Origin: Enoplosus armatus
Taxonomy: Eukaryota > Chordata > Actinopteri > Centrarchiformes > Enoplosidae
Reading direction: 5' to 3'
DNA: 64,000 nt
NCBI RefSeq assembly: GCF_043641665.1
Contig: NC_092182.1
Span: 16,135,456-16,199,455, forward strand
The notes under the pieces were generated by a model that saw only the letters and a program-made list of their open reading frames with translations, did not search any database and was not told where the DNA came from. Every line of letters begins with the position of its first letter. The first letter of the stretch is position 1. Below are positions 51,059-64,000 of the stretch, piece by piece. Both the position numbers and the translations under genes were made by a program.

Positions 51059-54000
51059 AATCAATTCCTCTTCTTCCTGGAAGTGAAGAGTGTCAACCTG
51101 GGGCTGGCTCATGCTTGTATCATTTCCACTGCACTGTCTTTTTCTAAAAAGCGCACATTGTATTTCCTTCATGCACAGCACTCCATGGTCCAAAGGGCAC
51201 CTATTCCCCACAGCAGAGCACAATGAAAATACAAAACCCAACAAACAGAAAAACTAACCAACCAGGTGAAACAGACAGCTATTGAGGATGCTCCTTCTGA
51301 GCACCTAATGAAGCCAGCAGTGTCTTCCCTTATTACAGCAAATGGTATGTTTATATGGTTATTTTATCCTGGGCTTAGATAGAAGTGCATAAATCGTTGT
51401 TGTTATCTATATTATTATTACATCTCTTCCAGCATACGGAGATAAGCAGCATTATAGTCGTAGTCCGATCTAATTCTCTGTAATTTACAATGGAAATTTG
51501 TGTGTGAATATACATTTGCACAAATGATTGTTGTTTTTGTTCACACATGTAGGTGTATATCTGTGTTTGTGTGTGTGTGTGTTTTCTCTCCCTGCTCCTG
51601 AGCCGCAGGTTTGGGCTATTTTCCCAGAAATGTGCTAGACAGTCAGAGGGAGGCAGATGCTTTCCTGTCCTCCCAGAGGAGACAGCAACACATGTGGAGA
51701 GTGGCTAGGCTGGTCATATTAAACACACCATGTGCACCCTGCATGTGACCGTGTGCGAGTGTGGCCTAAAAACAAGCATGGAGTGAGACATCTAGTGGCA
51801 AATGCACAGTACTTCAATAATAATGATAGAAATCAGCCTCGCAAACTGTGACTTATTGTATCTTTAAACAATGAAAACTTTATTTAATCTGTGATCTGCC
51901 CGATACAATTTATGGGGGAAAAAAAGTGAATTTATCATTTGTTGTACAGCTTGTTTGTATTTGCAGTTATAGTATGCCTGTGTGTGCGTCTGCGCACATC
52001 CGTGTGTTTGTGTTTGTCAGATTGTGGATATTGCTGCAGTGTGATACCATCTTTCCTGCTGTCATAACAATAGATCTCGCAGTTGATGGTGATGTATCAT
52101 CTGTCAAACTATCAGTGCCAGGACATGGTCCGCTGGTCCCATGAGGCTGCAGACATGATTCACCGCAGTTTTTATGGCGGGTGTCTTCTTTCACCTCTGG
52201 AGTTGCCTCTGGATTGCTGGGCTGTCTGCTTTCGCCGGCCTCTACCGAATGTTGTATTAACTTTGCACCACTAAGCGCTGATTATTTGTGCAGGGGATAT
52301 TCAGGATCTGTGAGCAGCGTGGTAAAGCTTATCTCTATTAATCTAATGGCTCGGTAATCAAGACATCTGCGCACAAGTAAACAGGCCTCGGCAATCCCTG
52401 CATGGTTATTAGTAGCAAATCATCAGGCATTTACATTTTGGATCAACATCAAACTCTGGTTTATTTGCGCAATACTACTCATGTCCAACATGTAGTACGC
52501 CAACTCTACACCATAACTAACAAAAAGTCACAATATTAATTTATTAAAACATTCCCTGTAAACTGAAAACAAGCGTACCTCAGACATTTTATAGTTGTCT
52601 TATTTCATTGATTTCTGTTAGCAGGTCTGCATGAAATCTGATAAATTGCCTCAAGTGATGTCACTTCAGTTCAAGACCACAAGTTTGAAAAAGAAAGAAA
52701 GTTGGAGTTGGAAAGAAGTGAGCTTATCAGACCTTTGTAGCCCACTCCGCACTCCTGCTGGGTAGCTGCTCAAGGCTACATTAGCCGCTACTCGCAGAAT
52801 ATCTCCAACTGAAGTCTGTCAGCAGCTGAGTTGCATTGTGGGTAATGTGGGTTTTGACAAGGATGAAGAGTGTGTGGACCTGATACAATAATAAAGACAG
52901 TATCTCAGGTTCTGCTGCATCGACTTTTTTTTTTTCTTTCAAACAGTCCATCGTGAGTCCGACAATTTAGTCCAGTGGAGTCCTCTTTTAATGAGCAAAC
53001 CTGCTTTTAATTTGCTTTATTTTACCACCAAACCTGAAGCTCAACATGTTTTTAACACCTCTCCTTGTACACACGTGCATGGGCACCGCGGTTACAACAG
53101 AGATAAACAGGTTTTATGATGCATGCTGCCTGTTTGAGCCTCTTCTCAAATCTCCAGCCTCTTTGTTACTACTAAGCTGGGAGGTGGGACCTGCCAGTGG
53201 AGTAGCAGACAGGAGATTAAGACCTGAATCAAAAAGCAGATTAATGGGCCCGTGTGTTTGTATGTGTGTGTGGGTGGGTGTATGTGTTTTTGTATGTGTA
53301 TGTGTGCATGCTCTTAAACCCTACAGATCGTATAAATTGAAGCAAATATGTCTGCATAAACACCATATGCACTTTGCAAGTTGCGATATCTAAGTCAGTG
53401 ATTAAATGCACACACAAGCGACCACTTCTGCAAGTCACACACGTCACATGCACTCTCCCAAAACGTCTCTTTAAAGCTTCATAAGCAGATTCAGAGTAAT
53501 CCCCAGGTCCTGACAGGCGGGGATCCTGCAGATAGTTTCAAACATTGCAACAACAATGTGAAAGGTGATTGTTGAGGGCACTAACATGTCATCCATCAGC
53601 ATATGCCTCCTAGGTGCCTCACTCCTCCCTTCCCACTCAGAATTTGTGTGCCGACACCGTCGTATTGCAGGCCGGCCTCCGTAATCATCCCCAAGTGATC
53701 AGCAGAGATAACATCAAGGAAAGCTCGCTCTGCAGGACGGCACTAACAACAAGTTTGCCACTGAAATTGGGTGATAGAGCATAAACAAAGGCACACCTCG
53801 AATTCAAATCCCTCCTCGGATGTTGTGATAATTCAGTTCAACTCCATTGAACAAGAATAATGATTGTGGAAGAGTGCTTATCAAAAACTCTAGTGTCTGG
53901 GCCACCTGAAGCATGTCCTGGGCTACAATGAATGCAGAAACTCCAGCCTCACAAGAATCCTCTGCCCGGCAAATCACTGGGCATGTAATTATGATGGTGG

Positions 54001-57000
54001 AGTAATACAAGACTGACTTTAAAGTTTGCCCTTAAAGATAAATTCAGTGTTTTACTTTCTACAACTTTGATCTTATTTATTTGTAGTTTTTATGTAGTTT
54101 ATTTAATTTTTTTATCCATCATGATGACATTTTCCTCACCAAAGTCAGATCTGAGAACATGGTGGCATTGCTACAACAAGCAGCTTAAAAACAAGCAGTC
54201 ACATGATCAGATTCAAAACAAGCCAACAGTTAAGCTTGATTATAGAAACCACTTTATTTGGAGGTAAAACCCAAAGTCAGTGTATCCAAAATGTTAGCAA
54301 TAATCCCTCATTGCAAAGGAAAATTGTGTGCGTGCACAACTACAACACATAGGTTAAAGATGAACCAGCAAGTCAATCTGTGGTTGTTTACATTCATCAC
54401 AGTTTACAGACAGTCTGAATGATCATTTTACTGTTTGCCTTTGTTTTCAAATTACGTTTGGCTAACCTGGGAGATTGTTTAAAACCTGTATAATCATCTG
54501 ACATTATGTTTGTTGCCCCCTTTTACTTCTTTTTAGCTTGGTGAGTGCAATCGTGTTATTACCAATATGAACGATGGACATAACTAAGACAGGAAGACAA
54601 TAAGAAGTGGAACTTCCCTTTCCTTCCAGTGATTTAACATTGTGGTTACAAGTTGGGTGACTCAAAAGAGACGTAATATTATCATCATCATCATCATCAG
54701 GGTTATTGTTTAGAAAGCTCCCTCCACAGCCACAGAAGACATTTTACATCTGTTTTCACGGGCTGAGTAGTACGTACTCCTCATGACAAGTAAACTGAAC
54801 TTCAAGTGTAAAATTGGTGGAGTGCCCCTTTAATTGAGTGGAACAGAAATAGTAATGCATACAACTACTACAAATTACGACAAAGTTGTAGGATAGATTC
54901 ATAGTTTATACATGTTTAAAGGATTCCTTCACTGTGGCAAATAATATAAAGAGGATTGTACAGAATAATGAACTCGGTGCTCAGCAGGTGCAACCATGAA
55001 GTGATTCTTCCTTTAATTCAAATAAACACTGGACCTGAGAGCTAAGGTTAGGGCTCATTAATCCACTCTCAAGCTCTCTACATGACACCAGAGTAGACAC
55101 TGCTGTCAGGCCCAGTGCTGCTCTTAAATGCGAGGCTTTCCGTCTGTGTTTCTGAGCTTGTACTTTTGCTAAGTACGTCTGACTTTATTCAGCGACTGTA
55201 GATCAATGTGAATAACGGAAATATCTGTCATGCTGTCAGACGTGGCAGACAGATGAACAGGATGTGGACAGCGACGGGTGCTGACTGGGCTGAAGATAAA
55301 GGGCAGAAAACGGCAGGATTCATAACAGGATGAGAAATCAGAAATTAACCAGCTTGTTTTGAAATGGAGTGTCGTTTTTAGAGGAGATGGGGCATTGATT
55401 TCAGGTTGGGAAAAGAGGAGACAGGAAGGGATTTGATCACCACAAAATCTTTGCCATATATGGAAAGAAGGCCAGCAGTTTAAACTTGCAAATATTATGT
55501 TAAATATATTGAAACAGAAATGTCTACATCTGCATATGTGTGTTTACAAACATATCCTTGCCCAGAAAACGAGCTAAAATGAAGAGACACTCATACGTTT
55601 TCCATCTGCTTTGTCCTTGACTTGCCCCGGGAAGGGAGAAAAGGGAGAAAAAAAGGGAGATTTTCCCCTATTTGTTACTCGAGAGACAGCAACTGGCTGT
55701 GACTATAGCAGAATTTAAAACAGTAAATAAGGAGGTAATGGGCTTTGAGCCTACTGTCATCTCCAGTCTAGCTCTGGCTATCACCCAGGATATTAGCAGA
55801 TAAATCTGAATGGCTTCCATCTGAGGCAGTGCACAATGGTTATTGATCAGACAACTCTGTGCAGAGTGGGGGGAGAGGAGCAGAGTTTATTAATTAGGGA
55901 TTGACAGCCAATTCCCTCTTCTTATTCACAGACGGACGGATCGGGAATCCTGATGAGCTGTGCCCTCTATGCATTTGTCAACGGCGAGCTCCAAGCTGCC
56001 TGCAAACACAATAACACGGTGCCACGTCAAGAATACACAGAGGGAATTGGACCGATGACCCTGCTCAGTGCTCAAACCTGAGCACAATGAGGGATCAGCT
56101 GGTTATTCAGGTGTAAAATGACCAGCGGACCCCCCCTGCTCAGATGCTCATTTTGTTAGCCTTTAGTGCTGGTTGACCCCCTGAATGTTAGCATGAAGGT
56201 GTCACTTTCACTATCTGCTTTAGTTTCAAGATGTCAAGATTGCGAATTTACTTGTAGATAAATTACTTGAGTTACTTCTTCAAAATATATTTTTGCTATT
56301 TCAAATTTCATTCCACCTTTCTCTCCTTTCTCGGTGCCTTTCCTTTCCTCTTCTGTTCTGATGGCTATATGAACGTCTTAATGGCTGTTCTCCAGCAGCT
56401 CTGCTTCTCCTCCCTAAACTTGAATCTAATAGGATACAGGGCTTTTCCACTGATTGGGTTGCTAGAGAATAAAATTGGCTCTTAACTGTACCTCAGTGCT
56501 GAGCGGCACCCTAATCCAGCCACCTCGCGCTGCCAGGCTCCGTTGTTCTCCCTCAGCTCTCCCGTATGCTCCGATACGGATCTGATCCCCTGCACAATTT
56601 CATGCCTGCTTTGCCCTCTTCTCCTGCAGCAAAGCATCAATTACCCTCATAAAACAAATTCTGCCCCCTTCAGAAGCTTCAGCCAAACGGTGCCCCCTCC
56701 CACCACAACCCCCATATCTAGACGGCAGCCAAATAGCCATAACGCTCTTTAAACTTTGAGCTTGTTGCGCAACTCTCCAGCACTTTTTTGATCACATACT
56801 CTTATGAGCACCACAAAAATAAATGTTCAAGATTAAAAAGAAGATAAAAGCAACAAGAAATACCTGCTATCCACTCAAGCAAATCTAGTGCACTGATGCA
56901 CATCCACACAAACACACTTACACAAATACCCTTGAGGTAAGAAGAGTTTTTTTTTTAACATTTTTTCTTTTACAAATATAAGAGGGAAGCATTAAATTTC

Positions 57001-57472
57001 AATTCAGGGCTTGGAAACCAGACTGTGCAGCAGGGCAACTCACTTACTCCTTGGCCCTTGACTTCCATCTCTGCCAGGCTAATCCCAGGTTAATGACTGG
57101 GCCAAAGACCATCAGGAGGGGACACAACAGTCATCTTAAACACACACAGCCACACACACATTCATGAACTGGAGCAAAGCCACAGTATAGTCTATCAAAA
57201 TAAAATAAAACAAACAGTTTTCAGTACCTGATTTGCAGTGGTGGAAAAATTACTCCTTTAAAAGATCATTTGAAAGCACCAGTAAAACAATGTTACAAGT
57301 AAACGTACAGATGTATTTTCAACAAAATGTATCAAAAGTAAAGTACTCCTGCAGAAGAATGTCTCCTGTGACTGATACATGGTAATATTAGATTGTTACT
57401 GATGCTTCAATGTGTAAGCAGAATTTTGATTAATTTAAATTTACTTCTGTGTATACAGTTTGGTAGTTTAGT

Positions 57473-58015
57473 CCAGTGATTCTCAACCCGGGGGTCAGGT
57501 CCCTCTAAATGGTCACAAGATAGATCTGATCTGCCTATGTCCCAGGCAGTGGCCGCTCCGCCGTAGTAGCCTACTTCGTCGCTACTGCTGCGGCAGTAAA
57601 ACAGTGGATACATTGTTTTGAGCGTCACAACTACCGTGAAATGGCTTGTTTCATTATCAGAATTTGGATTCGATAACATTTGGAAAGTCTAGAAGGGCAT
57701 GCACATTAACATTCTGCCAAAGGCGCAGCAGCAGCAATGCTACTTTTCGAGGAGCAGGTTGAAGTGGTAAGGTGGATGTTAAATTGTTTAATTAAATTGT
57801 TTATCACAGGACACTGAACCCTAAGTTGCTCCCGATGGAGACCAGCACCTTGCATGGCAGCTCGGTCGCCATCAGCGTATGAATGTGTGAGTGAATGGGT
57901 GAATAAGACTTAACTGTAAAGTTGAAAAGCGCTATATAAGTGAGACCATTTACCTTTAAATGAAACCATCAGAAGAGGACACTGTTTATTTGTAAGGGGT
58001 CACATTCCAAAAATG
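57473..58015. repeat. GGTTCCCAACCT-type repeat nested in copy 3
   Basis: Starts CAGTGATTCTCAACCCGGGG and ends near GTAAGGGGTCACATTCCAAA, the usual right-side landmark of this family (GGGGTCACAAGCCAAAAAGG in better copies). The last few bases are eroded. It in turn holds another repeat at 57806-57957. Confidence 0.55.
57806..57957 (+). repeat. short interspersed repeat (SINE-like), third nesting level
   Basis: Contains CACTGAACCCTAAGTTGCTC, CCTTGCATGGCAGCTCGGTC, TGAATGTGTGAGTGAATGGG and AAAAGCGCTATATAAGTGAG. These are the consecutive landmarks of a widespread teleost short repeat that ends in CATTTACC. Origin (tRNA-derived or LINE tail) is not shown by the sequence. Confidence 0.65.
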
Positions 58016-59068
58016 TTTAAGCTTTAACAATGCATTGTGTTTTATAAAGTTATTATGGATTTCTTCATATAAAATCTTTATCAGAAAATAAATATTTCCC
58101 TCTGAATTGTAGTGGTGTAGAAGTATGAAGTAGCATAAAATGGAAATACTACCTAAGATTACTTTCCACCGCTGCTATTTTAACACCTTTTATATATGCA
58201 AGTCAGTGTTACACACACAATGACATGCACAAACCAAACAGAGACTATTTCTCTTGCTGTTTGTCCCCTCTCTGTGCCCTTGCTCACATCTCAACAGTTC
58301 AACAGGGTCCTTTCCATGCATTTACAGAATCATTTTCTCAAGAAGATATTCAAATGATATTCAGTGTTTTCATTTTTTTTTATTCTAAGAAATGCATATT
58401 ACTTATGGGAGAGGCTGGATGTGCACAGAACACACTGCGTCCTTATCTCTGGGCTGCAAAAAGAGGGAAGCCTAACATTTTTTCAGTGACTCAGAGAGCT
58501 CAGCAGCAGAGTACAGGGTTGAGGGGCAGAGGGCAATGGGGTTGAAATGTGAAATTAACCATCCAAATACTGTACTTTTGCAACATTGAAGTGAGCTCTA
58601 AGGGCCAAAACATTTCTCCAAGCCAGATGTGTTTAAATGCATTATACGGTCTTATTTTAGGTTGAAGGTTTTAACTATAAAATATATTTTAATGGGATTC
58701 TACGCTAAATTCAATCTACAACCACCTACAGTAAATAACCAACAGGGCAGAGTTTAATTTAATTATGCTATAATGACTGTGTATCAAGGTCGATGGCAAT
58801 TCATTACTTTCTCACATTTAAACAGTCAATCTATCTGCAGTCCGAGCTTAAAAATGAAAAAGAACATTTTTTTTAAAAGCACTCATTTGGTCAACATGTT
58901 CTTTTAGGTTTCTGTTAATGACTTATTGAGTATTTTCTTTCATCAGTTAATTAGCATTCAAATACAAAAGGTACTTAATTTCAAAGCAATTATCGTGTGA
59001 TTGGCTGGCCCCCATGACAAAGTTGCCTTTTTAAACCCTTGTGGATTTCTGCATGAATTGATTTACCT

Positions 59069-59090
59069 GTGTGGGTGTGTGTGGGTGTGT

Positions 59091-59132
<42 letters not shown>
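59069..59132. repeat. imperfect (GT)n microsatellite
   Basis: GT units with GGGT and GAGT interruptions, then 34 bases of pure GT. Confidence 0.94.
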
Positions 59133-59133
<1 letters not shown>

Positions 59134-59400
59134 TTGGTGTGCATGTATGTGCTGTGTTTGTTCACACATTGTTCAGTGCGTGCAGATGTGTATGTCTGTG
59201 GATATAAGTACAGAAATACCTTATACCCTTGACTGCATCCAAGTAGGTCCTTGACTGTTTTATATTCTCTCAGTCAAGCAGGCAGATACCAAGTAGCAGG
59301 TGGACAACATCTGCTGTGCAAAGTGAGGCTCTAAATGGAAGGAAACATTACAAACACAAGGTATTCCATCAATATAATTACTTTCACACAAATGCACACA

Positions 59401-59401
<1 letters not shown>

Positions 59402-59433
<32 letters not shown>
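59402..59433. repeat. (AC)16 microsatellite
   Basis: Thirty-two bases of AC, 270 bases right of the GT tract and complementary to it. Confidence 0.95.
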
Positions 59434-59435
<2 letters not shown>

Positions 59436-61955
59436 TGTGGATGTATAACACTAGGCCTTCAGAGGGCTCCGGGATCATGCTCTTTCTTGTAGTGGGAAGA
59501 GATAAACAGGAAATGCTTTTTGCAGCACTCAGCTACTCCGTCCTATCAGCCTCCGCTCGGCATTTATCTGCAAAGAATCCCATGTACACATTCTGCGAAA
59601 TGCCTTGAGATTTCAAAAGTTAATTACAGCATCAAATTAAGTGCATGACAAGTGCCAATAGAAGGCCAGTGGAAGGGTCTTTAATCCCTTTGCTCCCCGG
59701 ACTCTCCTCCACGGCACCTCAAGCGCCACCTCAGCGACTGTTTACCAAATTAAAAAAAAATCCCAGCTGTAGAGGGCAATCAACATGCGTGTGGATTTAC
59801 GCGACTCCCTCCCCCTCACTTGTTTGTTTGTGTGTTATTGAAAGGAAAGTGATGCATGATTTAATTGAATGAGGTCCCTTTTTGCAGCCAGTTTAAGAGG
59901 TAAATTTGATTGCGGTTTTAATTAACCAGCAGTAGTTTGCCCCTTTCATCGGTCCAGGGGATTACAATTATGAACACAATGAAGCAGCAGCCGCGTGGTG
60001 ATTTGGTAAAGGTGGCTGCAGTGGGAGTTTACAGGAACACTTTTAATCTGGGCTATGAAGACGTACAGTGCGCAGAGCTACAAGTTGTAAAAAACTATTT
60101 AATGTTGTATTGTGAAAATGTAGGAGTCAGTTTGAGGTAGAATGAACCGTCTCTCTTCTGGTGTTCAGTTATTTATACAGACAGGTTATTTTATTTTATT
60201 GTAAGTCCTCGTGCTCATTAATTGTGTTGCTTTGACTCATTTGGATGAACAACGTCTTAGGAAGAGCTACATGCTAAAAAAAATTATAACTGCAATACAA
60301 ATTCCTGCAAATGAGAGGTGTGTGCTGCACCATTTTTTATGATGATGAAATGCATTCAACATGTTTGTTAGACCTCAAGGACACACACACAATGTGTTTT
60401 GATGAGTAACACTTGAAGTAAACAGAAACATTATTGACAAGAAAACTCCACAGGGCACCTTTAAGATTGATTTTAACACTTTCACAGCCGTGTACTGATT
60501 AATAGACAAACTTACAATAGCTTAGCAATTGACTATTATTAAACAATTGTCTCAGTTTTACCTATAGTTAGTGTCAAATAACATTGTTCTCTCCTGGAAA
60601 CCTTTGAGGAAATTATTAAGAATTTACAGACCTGTATGATAAAGCATTACTACTATATCTCCCCTTCTTCTATCTACTGTACCTGTTGGATGCACAAATG
60701 TATGAAATAGTAAAATGTAGTCAAATATGCCACAGTGTCCTGAGCTGTGTTGGCTGGCGACTTCCCTCTGCAGATGAAACACACTGAGTCCTTCGGTGAT
60801 GTGATTTCACCATCTGGATTTTATCTCCCCAGTGCTAATGGCAAGCTCTCTGCCTGTCTGAGATGTGGCCGGCCAAACATACTTTGTTTTTCTGCAGCTC
60901 TTTCTTTATCTTGTTCCTTTAACAACGAGGAGCGATGTGGAAGCAGAGACGGTGGTGTAACTTGGTTCCAGGGCCACGGATCTTGATTCCTTAAATGATA
61001 TTGCCTCATTAAGATTGTAGTTTGCTGGGTTGGGTGTTTAATATGACTCATTACGCAAATAAACAGAGTCCGTTTATAGTGCCAGCGATAACAATCGTTG
61101 CAACTTATCAGATGAACAACAGCTTCAGTGATACATAGGAACAATAGGGACAGATTTGATTTAGATATCACAACACAAATATAAAAAATAACTTTACATG
61201 ACCCAATAAAAACATCAGATTCAAGCAATATTTACATACACAACACATCTGTACGTCAAAACACTGTGAAAATAAAACAACATTTTCAGGTGTGCAATAT
61301 CACAAACACATGTTGAATACAATATTAGAAACACTACTACATTGTAATGATGTACATTAAAACAACACCACAAACTACAGCCTCATAAATTACAATAGAG
61401 TAGTTGAATCTTTCACTTTTCTGAAGTCACGACAGAAACTGAATAAGCCAAATTTTAATGTTATAGTATGCTTCATCCAACTTTTTCATACAAACACAGG
61501 TTACCTCTTGTTTCATATGTTTTACGTGTATTTTTTTGTGGCTATGTCTTTATGATAATTTCTACATTTGGTGTCATTCTTATTAAACTCACCAGATATC
61601 TGTCTTTATTTAATCAAACATGTCTCTTGGTTTACTTCCCCAAACTACAAAGTTGGGTTTAATATAATTGAAATTTAAGGATACTTTACATTTCTTTGTG
61701 TAATACTTTTACATTTTTTTCCTTAAGTTCTTATGATCTTTCTTGGAGGGGTTTGTTCGGCGGGTTTGGGGTGGGAGGGGTTACAGTTTTTGCCAACAAA
61801 GAAAAAAAAGAAAACAAGAAAAAAATTGATGTCTATTCATGGAAATGTAGAGTGACAATAAAGAAGGTATTAAAAACCAGACATAGTATTTATTGCAGGG
61901 CTGTAGTTACTGAGGCACAGAGGTGGTTTATTTGTGTCCATTGATGAATAGATTT

Positions 61956-62166
61956 ACACTCAGTGTCCACTTTATTATGTGCACCTGTGCAGTCTAATGT
62001 GATCCACTGCAGCTCTGCCATAAAGTTTTATGAAGACTATAATATTCAGTTTCTGTTGACGCTGTCATACAGGTGTTAATTCAGTTATATGTTTTAGCAC
62101 TGGGGTCGTAGTTAGATGTGCTGTACTGGACGGCATTATATTGAGAGGTGTTTCTAATATTCTGAA
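61956..62166 (+). repeat. CAGTGTCCACTTTATTA-type interspersed repeat
   Basis: Begins ACTCAGTGTCCACTTTATTA followed by TGTGCACCTG, then CAGCTCTGCCATAAAGTTTT, CACTGGGGTCGTAGTTAG and ATATTGAGAGGTGTTTCTAA. I recognise this order as a common teleost short repeat with Tc1-like end motifs (TTTATTAGGTACACCT). Class assignment is from memory. Confidence 0.6.
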
Positions 62167-62582
62167 TTTACACATCAAAAACTGAACATTATGATCTTTG
62201 CAAAGATAGATGTTACGGCAGGGCTGTACTGATTGTACAGATGGACCTATTAAAGTGGCATTTCACAGTTTTACTTTAATATACAGTATATGACATGTTT
62301 GTACACATTTGGTATAACAGGGTTATTGCAGAGGGATTGTTTCCAGACATCATGTGGCTGATTTAACTGTGAGTGTGATGGCGTGTGGGAAGGAACAGTT
62401 GCCGACCAGAGGGGAGAAGTTAAAGCAGGTTATGTCTGGGGTGTGAGGGAGTCCGAAATAATTTTCCCTGTTTGACCTGGGTCATAGAGGGTGTGATATT
62501 GTGGTTATCCACCTTTATGAAGTAGAAGCCCCACGTGCAGTTATGGTGTACTTAATGTTCAACAGATGATGCTCAAGTTGTG

Positions 62583-62584
<2 letters not shown>

Positions 62585-62620
<36 letters not shown>
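62585..62620 (+). repeat. (CT)18 microsatellite
   Basis: Thirty-six bases of CT, followed within 55 bases by an 11-base C run and CCCTCC repeats. Confidence 0.96.
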
Positions 62621-62622
<2 letters not shown>

Positions 62623-62675
62623 CAGTGCTGCTCACACCCAGACAAGGACAAGAGGGCGAGGCGGATACAGACGGA

Positions 62676-62720
62676 CCCCCCCCCCCTTCCCTCCTGCCTC
62701 CCTCCCTCCCCCCTCCCATA
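62676..62720 (+). repeat. C-rich low-complexity sequence
   Basis: An 11-base C run followed by CCCT/CCTC repeats. The G-rich complement has several G3+ runs. Confidence 0.85.
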
Positions 62721-62882
62721 CTGTAAATGAGCAGCGCTGGTGTAGATCAGCTCCTCCTGGCCAAATGAGTTGTGTCAGCTCACAGAAAGCATCATCATCA
62801 CGCTGCTTAGTTTAGACTGGCACTCCGCTGGGAGGAGCGAGCTAATGCATTACAATCCACAGACACACATGCATACATAGAT

Positions 62883-62884
<2 letters not shown>

Positions 62885-62917
<33 letters not shown>
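62885..62917. repeat. (AC)n microsatellite
   Basis: Thirty-three bases of AC. Confidence 0.95.
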
Positions 62918-62922
<5 letters not shown>

Positions 62923-63050
62923 TAATGAGATTCAACACATCAGAGAGACAGAGGTCGCTGGAGAGAGGTGGACAGAATTTAGATACATTGAAGAATAAAG
63001 TCAAGTAAAGGCTGATTTTCCTCGAGACCTTGCTTAACTCAATTGCACTG

Positions 63051-63053
<3 letters not shown>

Positions 63054-63085
<32 letters not shown>
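63054..63085. repeat. (CA)n microsatellite
   Basis: Thirty-two bases of CA in the same orientation as the tract 140 bases to its left. Confidence 0.95.
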
Positions 63086-63089
<4 letters not shown>

Positions 63090-63651
63090 TGCACACTCCC
63101 TGAAAGAACACTGAGGCTCAAATCCAACCTGTTCCTTCATACGAGGGATTCAATCCAAAAAATATTTGGCACAAATTTACCTTCAGACCCCCAGTCTCTG
63201 TCTGTCTGTACAGGTTTGCGATACGGCACAGGGCCCTGGTGACCGTGCGAGTTTAATGGCATACTGATGAGGTCAAAGAGAGAGGGGAGTCAGGTTAATT
63301 GCTGCTCAGCAAATCTCAGGTTGAATGATGATTACAAATCCTCCAAATGTTAACAGGGGGAAAATAGGATAAATATAGCTTTCCAGTTCAGCTGAATGGG
63401 AATGTGGAGCGGTGTGACGACAGAGAGAGTCTTCCCAGGAGATGCTATCTCACAGAATTAGGTTATGATACCGTACTAGATAGAGGAAGGGACAATTATC
63501 ACTTCTCCTCCCGTCCAACCAGACTGAGTGATTGATAAGACGCCCTGTGGGCTCCGGCTGTTGTCACCAGGATCAGACAAAGTCAAGGGTCAAAGCAACA
63601 TTCATTCACTGATACTGAGTAGTTCTTTTGTGTTTGGAGTGTTTTTAAAGC

Positions 63652-63800
63652 CAGAGGGAGAAGTATTAAGTACATATACTCAAATGCTCAAGTACATTTC
63701 CATTTTTGGGAGACTTTATAATGTATTATTGTACATATTGTACTACATTTACTTGATGGTCATAGTTACATCAATAGTTCAACAATAACTCTAACTCAAA
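63652..63800 (+). repeat. CAGTGGTGGAAAGTAACT-type repeat, copy 4 (fragment)
   Basis: Starts CAGAGGGAGAAGTATTAAGT and continues ACTCAAATGCTCAAGTACAT and TTGTACTACATTTACTTGAT, which match the family's left third. The right limit is not defined. Confidence 0.6.
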
Positions 63801-64000
63801 TTCGTCCTAACATTTTACATCAACAAGAGCTTAAGAGCTTAAAAAACATGAAATTGTGTGTTTCGCCACAGTTGAATTCATATCCATTAAAGGCAAAAAA
63901 AAGTTTCTCAATTCTCTGTAAGCATTGGAAACACATAACTGTGAGTCCATTTGCAATAAAGGGTCACTCAGCAAAGAAGAGAGGCACCATTTGGTTTCAC

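Larger units (their letters stand above)
57236..58174 (-). repeat. CAGTGGTGGAAAGTAACT-type repeat, copy 3, with nested insertions
   Basis: Starts CAGTGGTGGAAAAATTACTC and ends GATTACTTTCCACCGCTG, which are inverted ends. The right part keeps TTTCCCTCTGAATTGTAGTG and AAGTAGCATAAAATGGAAAT. It is split by a second repeat at about 57473-58015. The whole is 939 bases long. Confidence 0.75.

Overview
The window reads as nuclear DNA of a ray-finned fish, probably a percomorph. The evidence is small exons separated by kilobase-scale introns, very frequent CA/GT microsatellites, an AT-leaning composition, and several short interspersed repeat families I recognise from teleost genomes (the AATCGATTAATC-type repeat, the CAGTGGTGGAAAGTAACT-type repeat, the GGTTCCCAACCT-type repeat and hAT-type MITEs). 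Nothing looks bacterial, viral or organellar.

The only protein-coding gene I can support is the 5' end of a minus-strand voltage-gated calcium channel alpha2delta subunit gene, best matched to cacna2d2. Exon 1 carries the start codon and signal peptide (43027-43142). Exon 2 is at 37902-37983 and exon 3 at 6441-6557. All three have consensus splice sites, and the phases join cleanly into 105 codons. Intron 1 is 5.0 kb, intron 2 is 31.3 kb, and intron 3 runs off the left edge. A CpG-enriched block at about 42930-43520 covers exon 1 and the likely 5' UTR and promoter. Two upstream ATGs on the minus strand may affect translation.

From about 43.6 kb to 64 kb lies sequence upstream of the gene. 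I found no convincing exon of a neighbouring gene there. It holds microsatellites, a 23-base G run, several repeat copies (including a three-level nest at 57.2-58.2 kb), and unique stretches that could be conserved regulatory DNA. The introns are mostly unique sequence, with scattered MITEs: a 514-bp hAT-type element with a perfect 8-bp target duplication, a decayed hAT transposase fragment with a BED zinc finger, a roughly 110-bp segment present twice within 1 kb, and two nested repeats.

No RNA gene, CRISPR array or new multi-gene system was found. All repeat and gene names rest on recognition by eye, without database searches.
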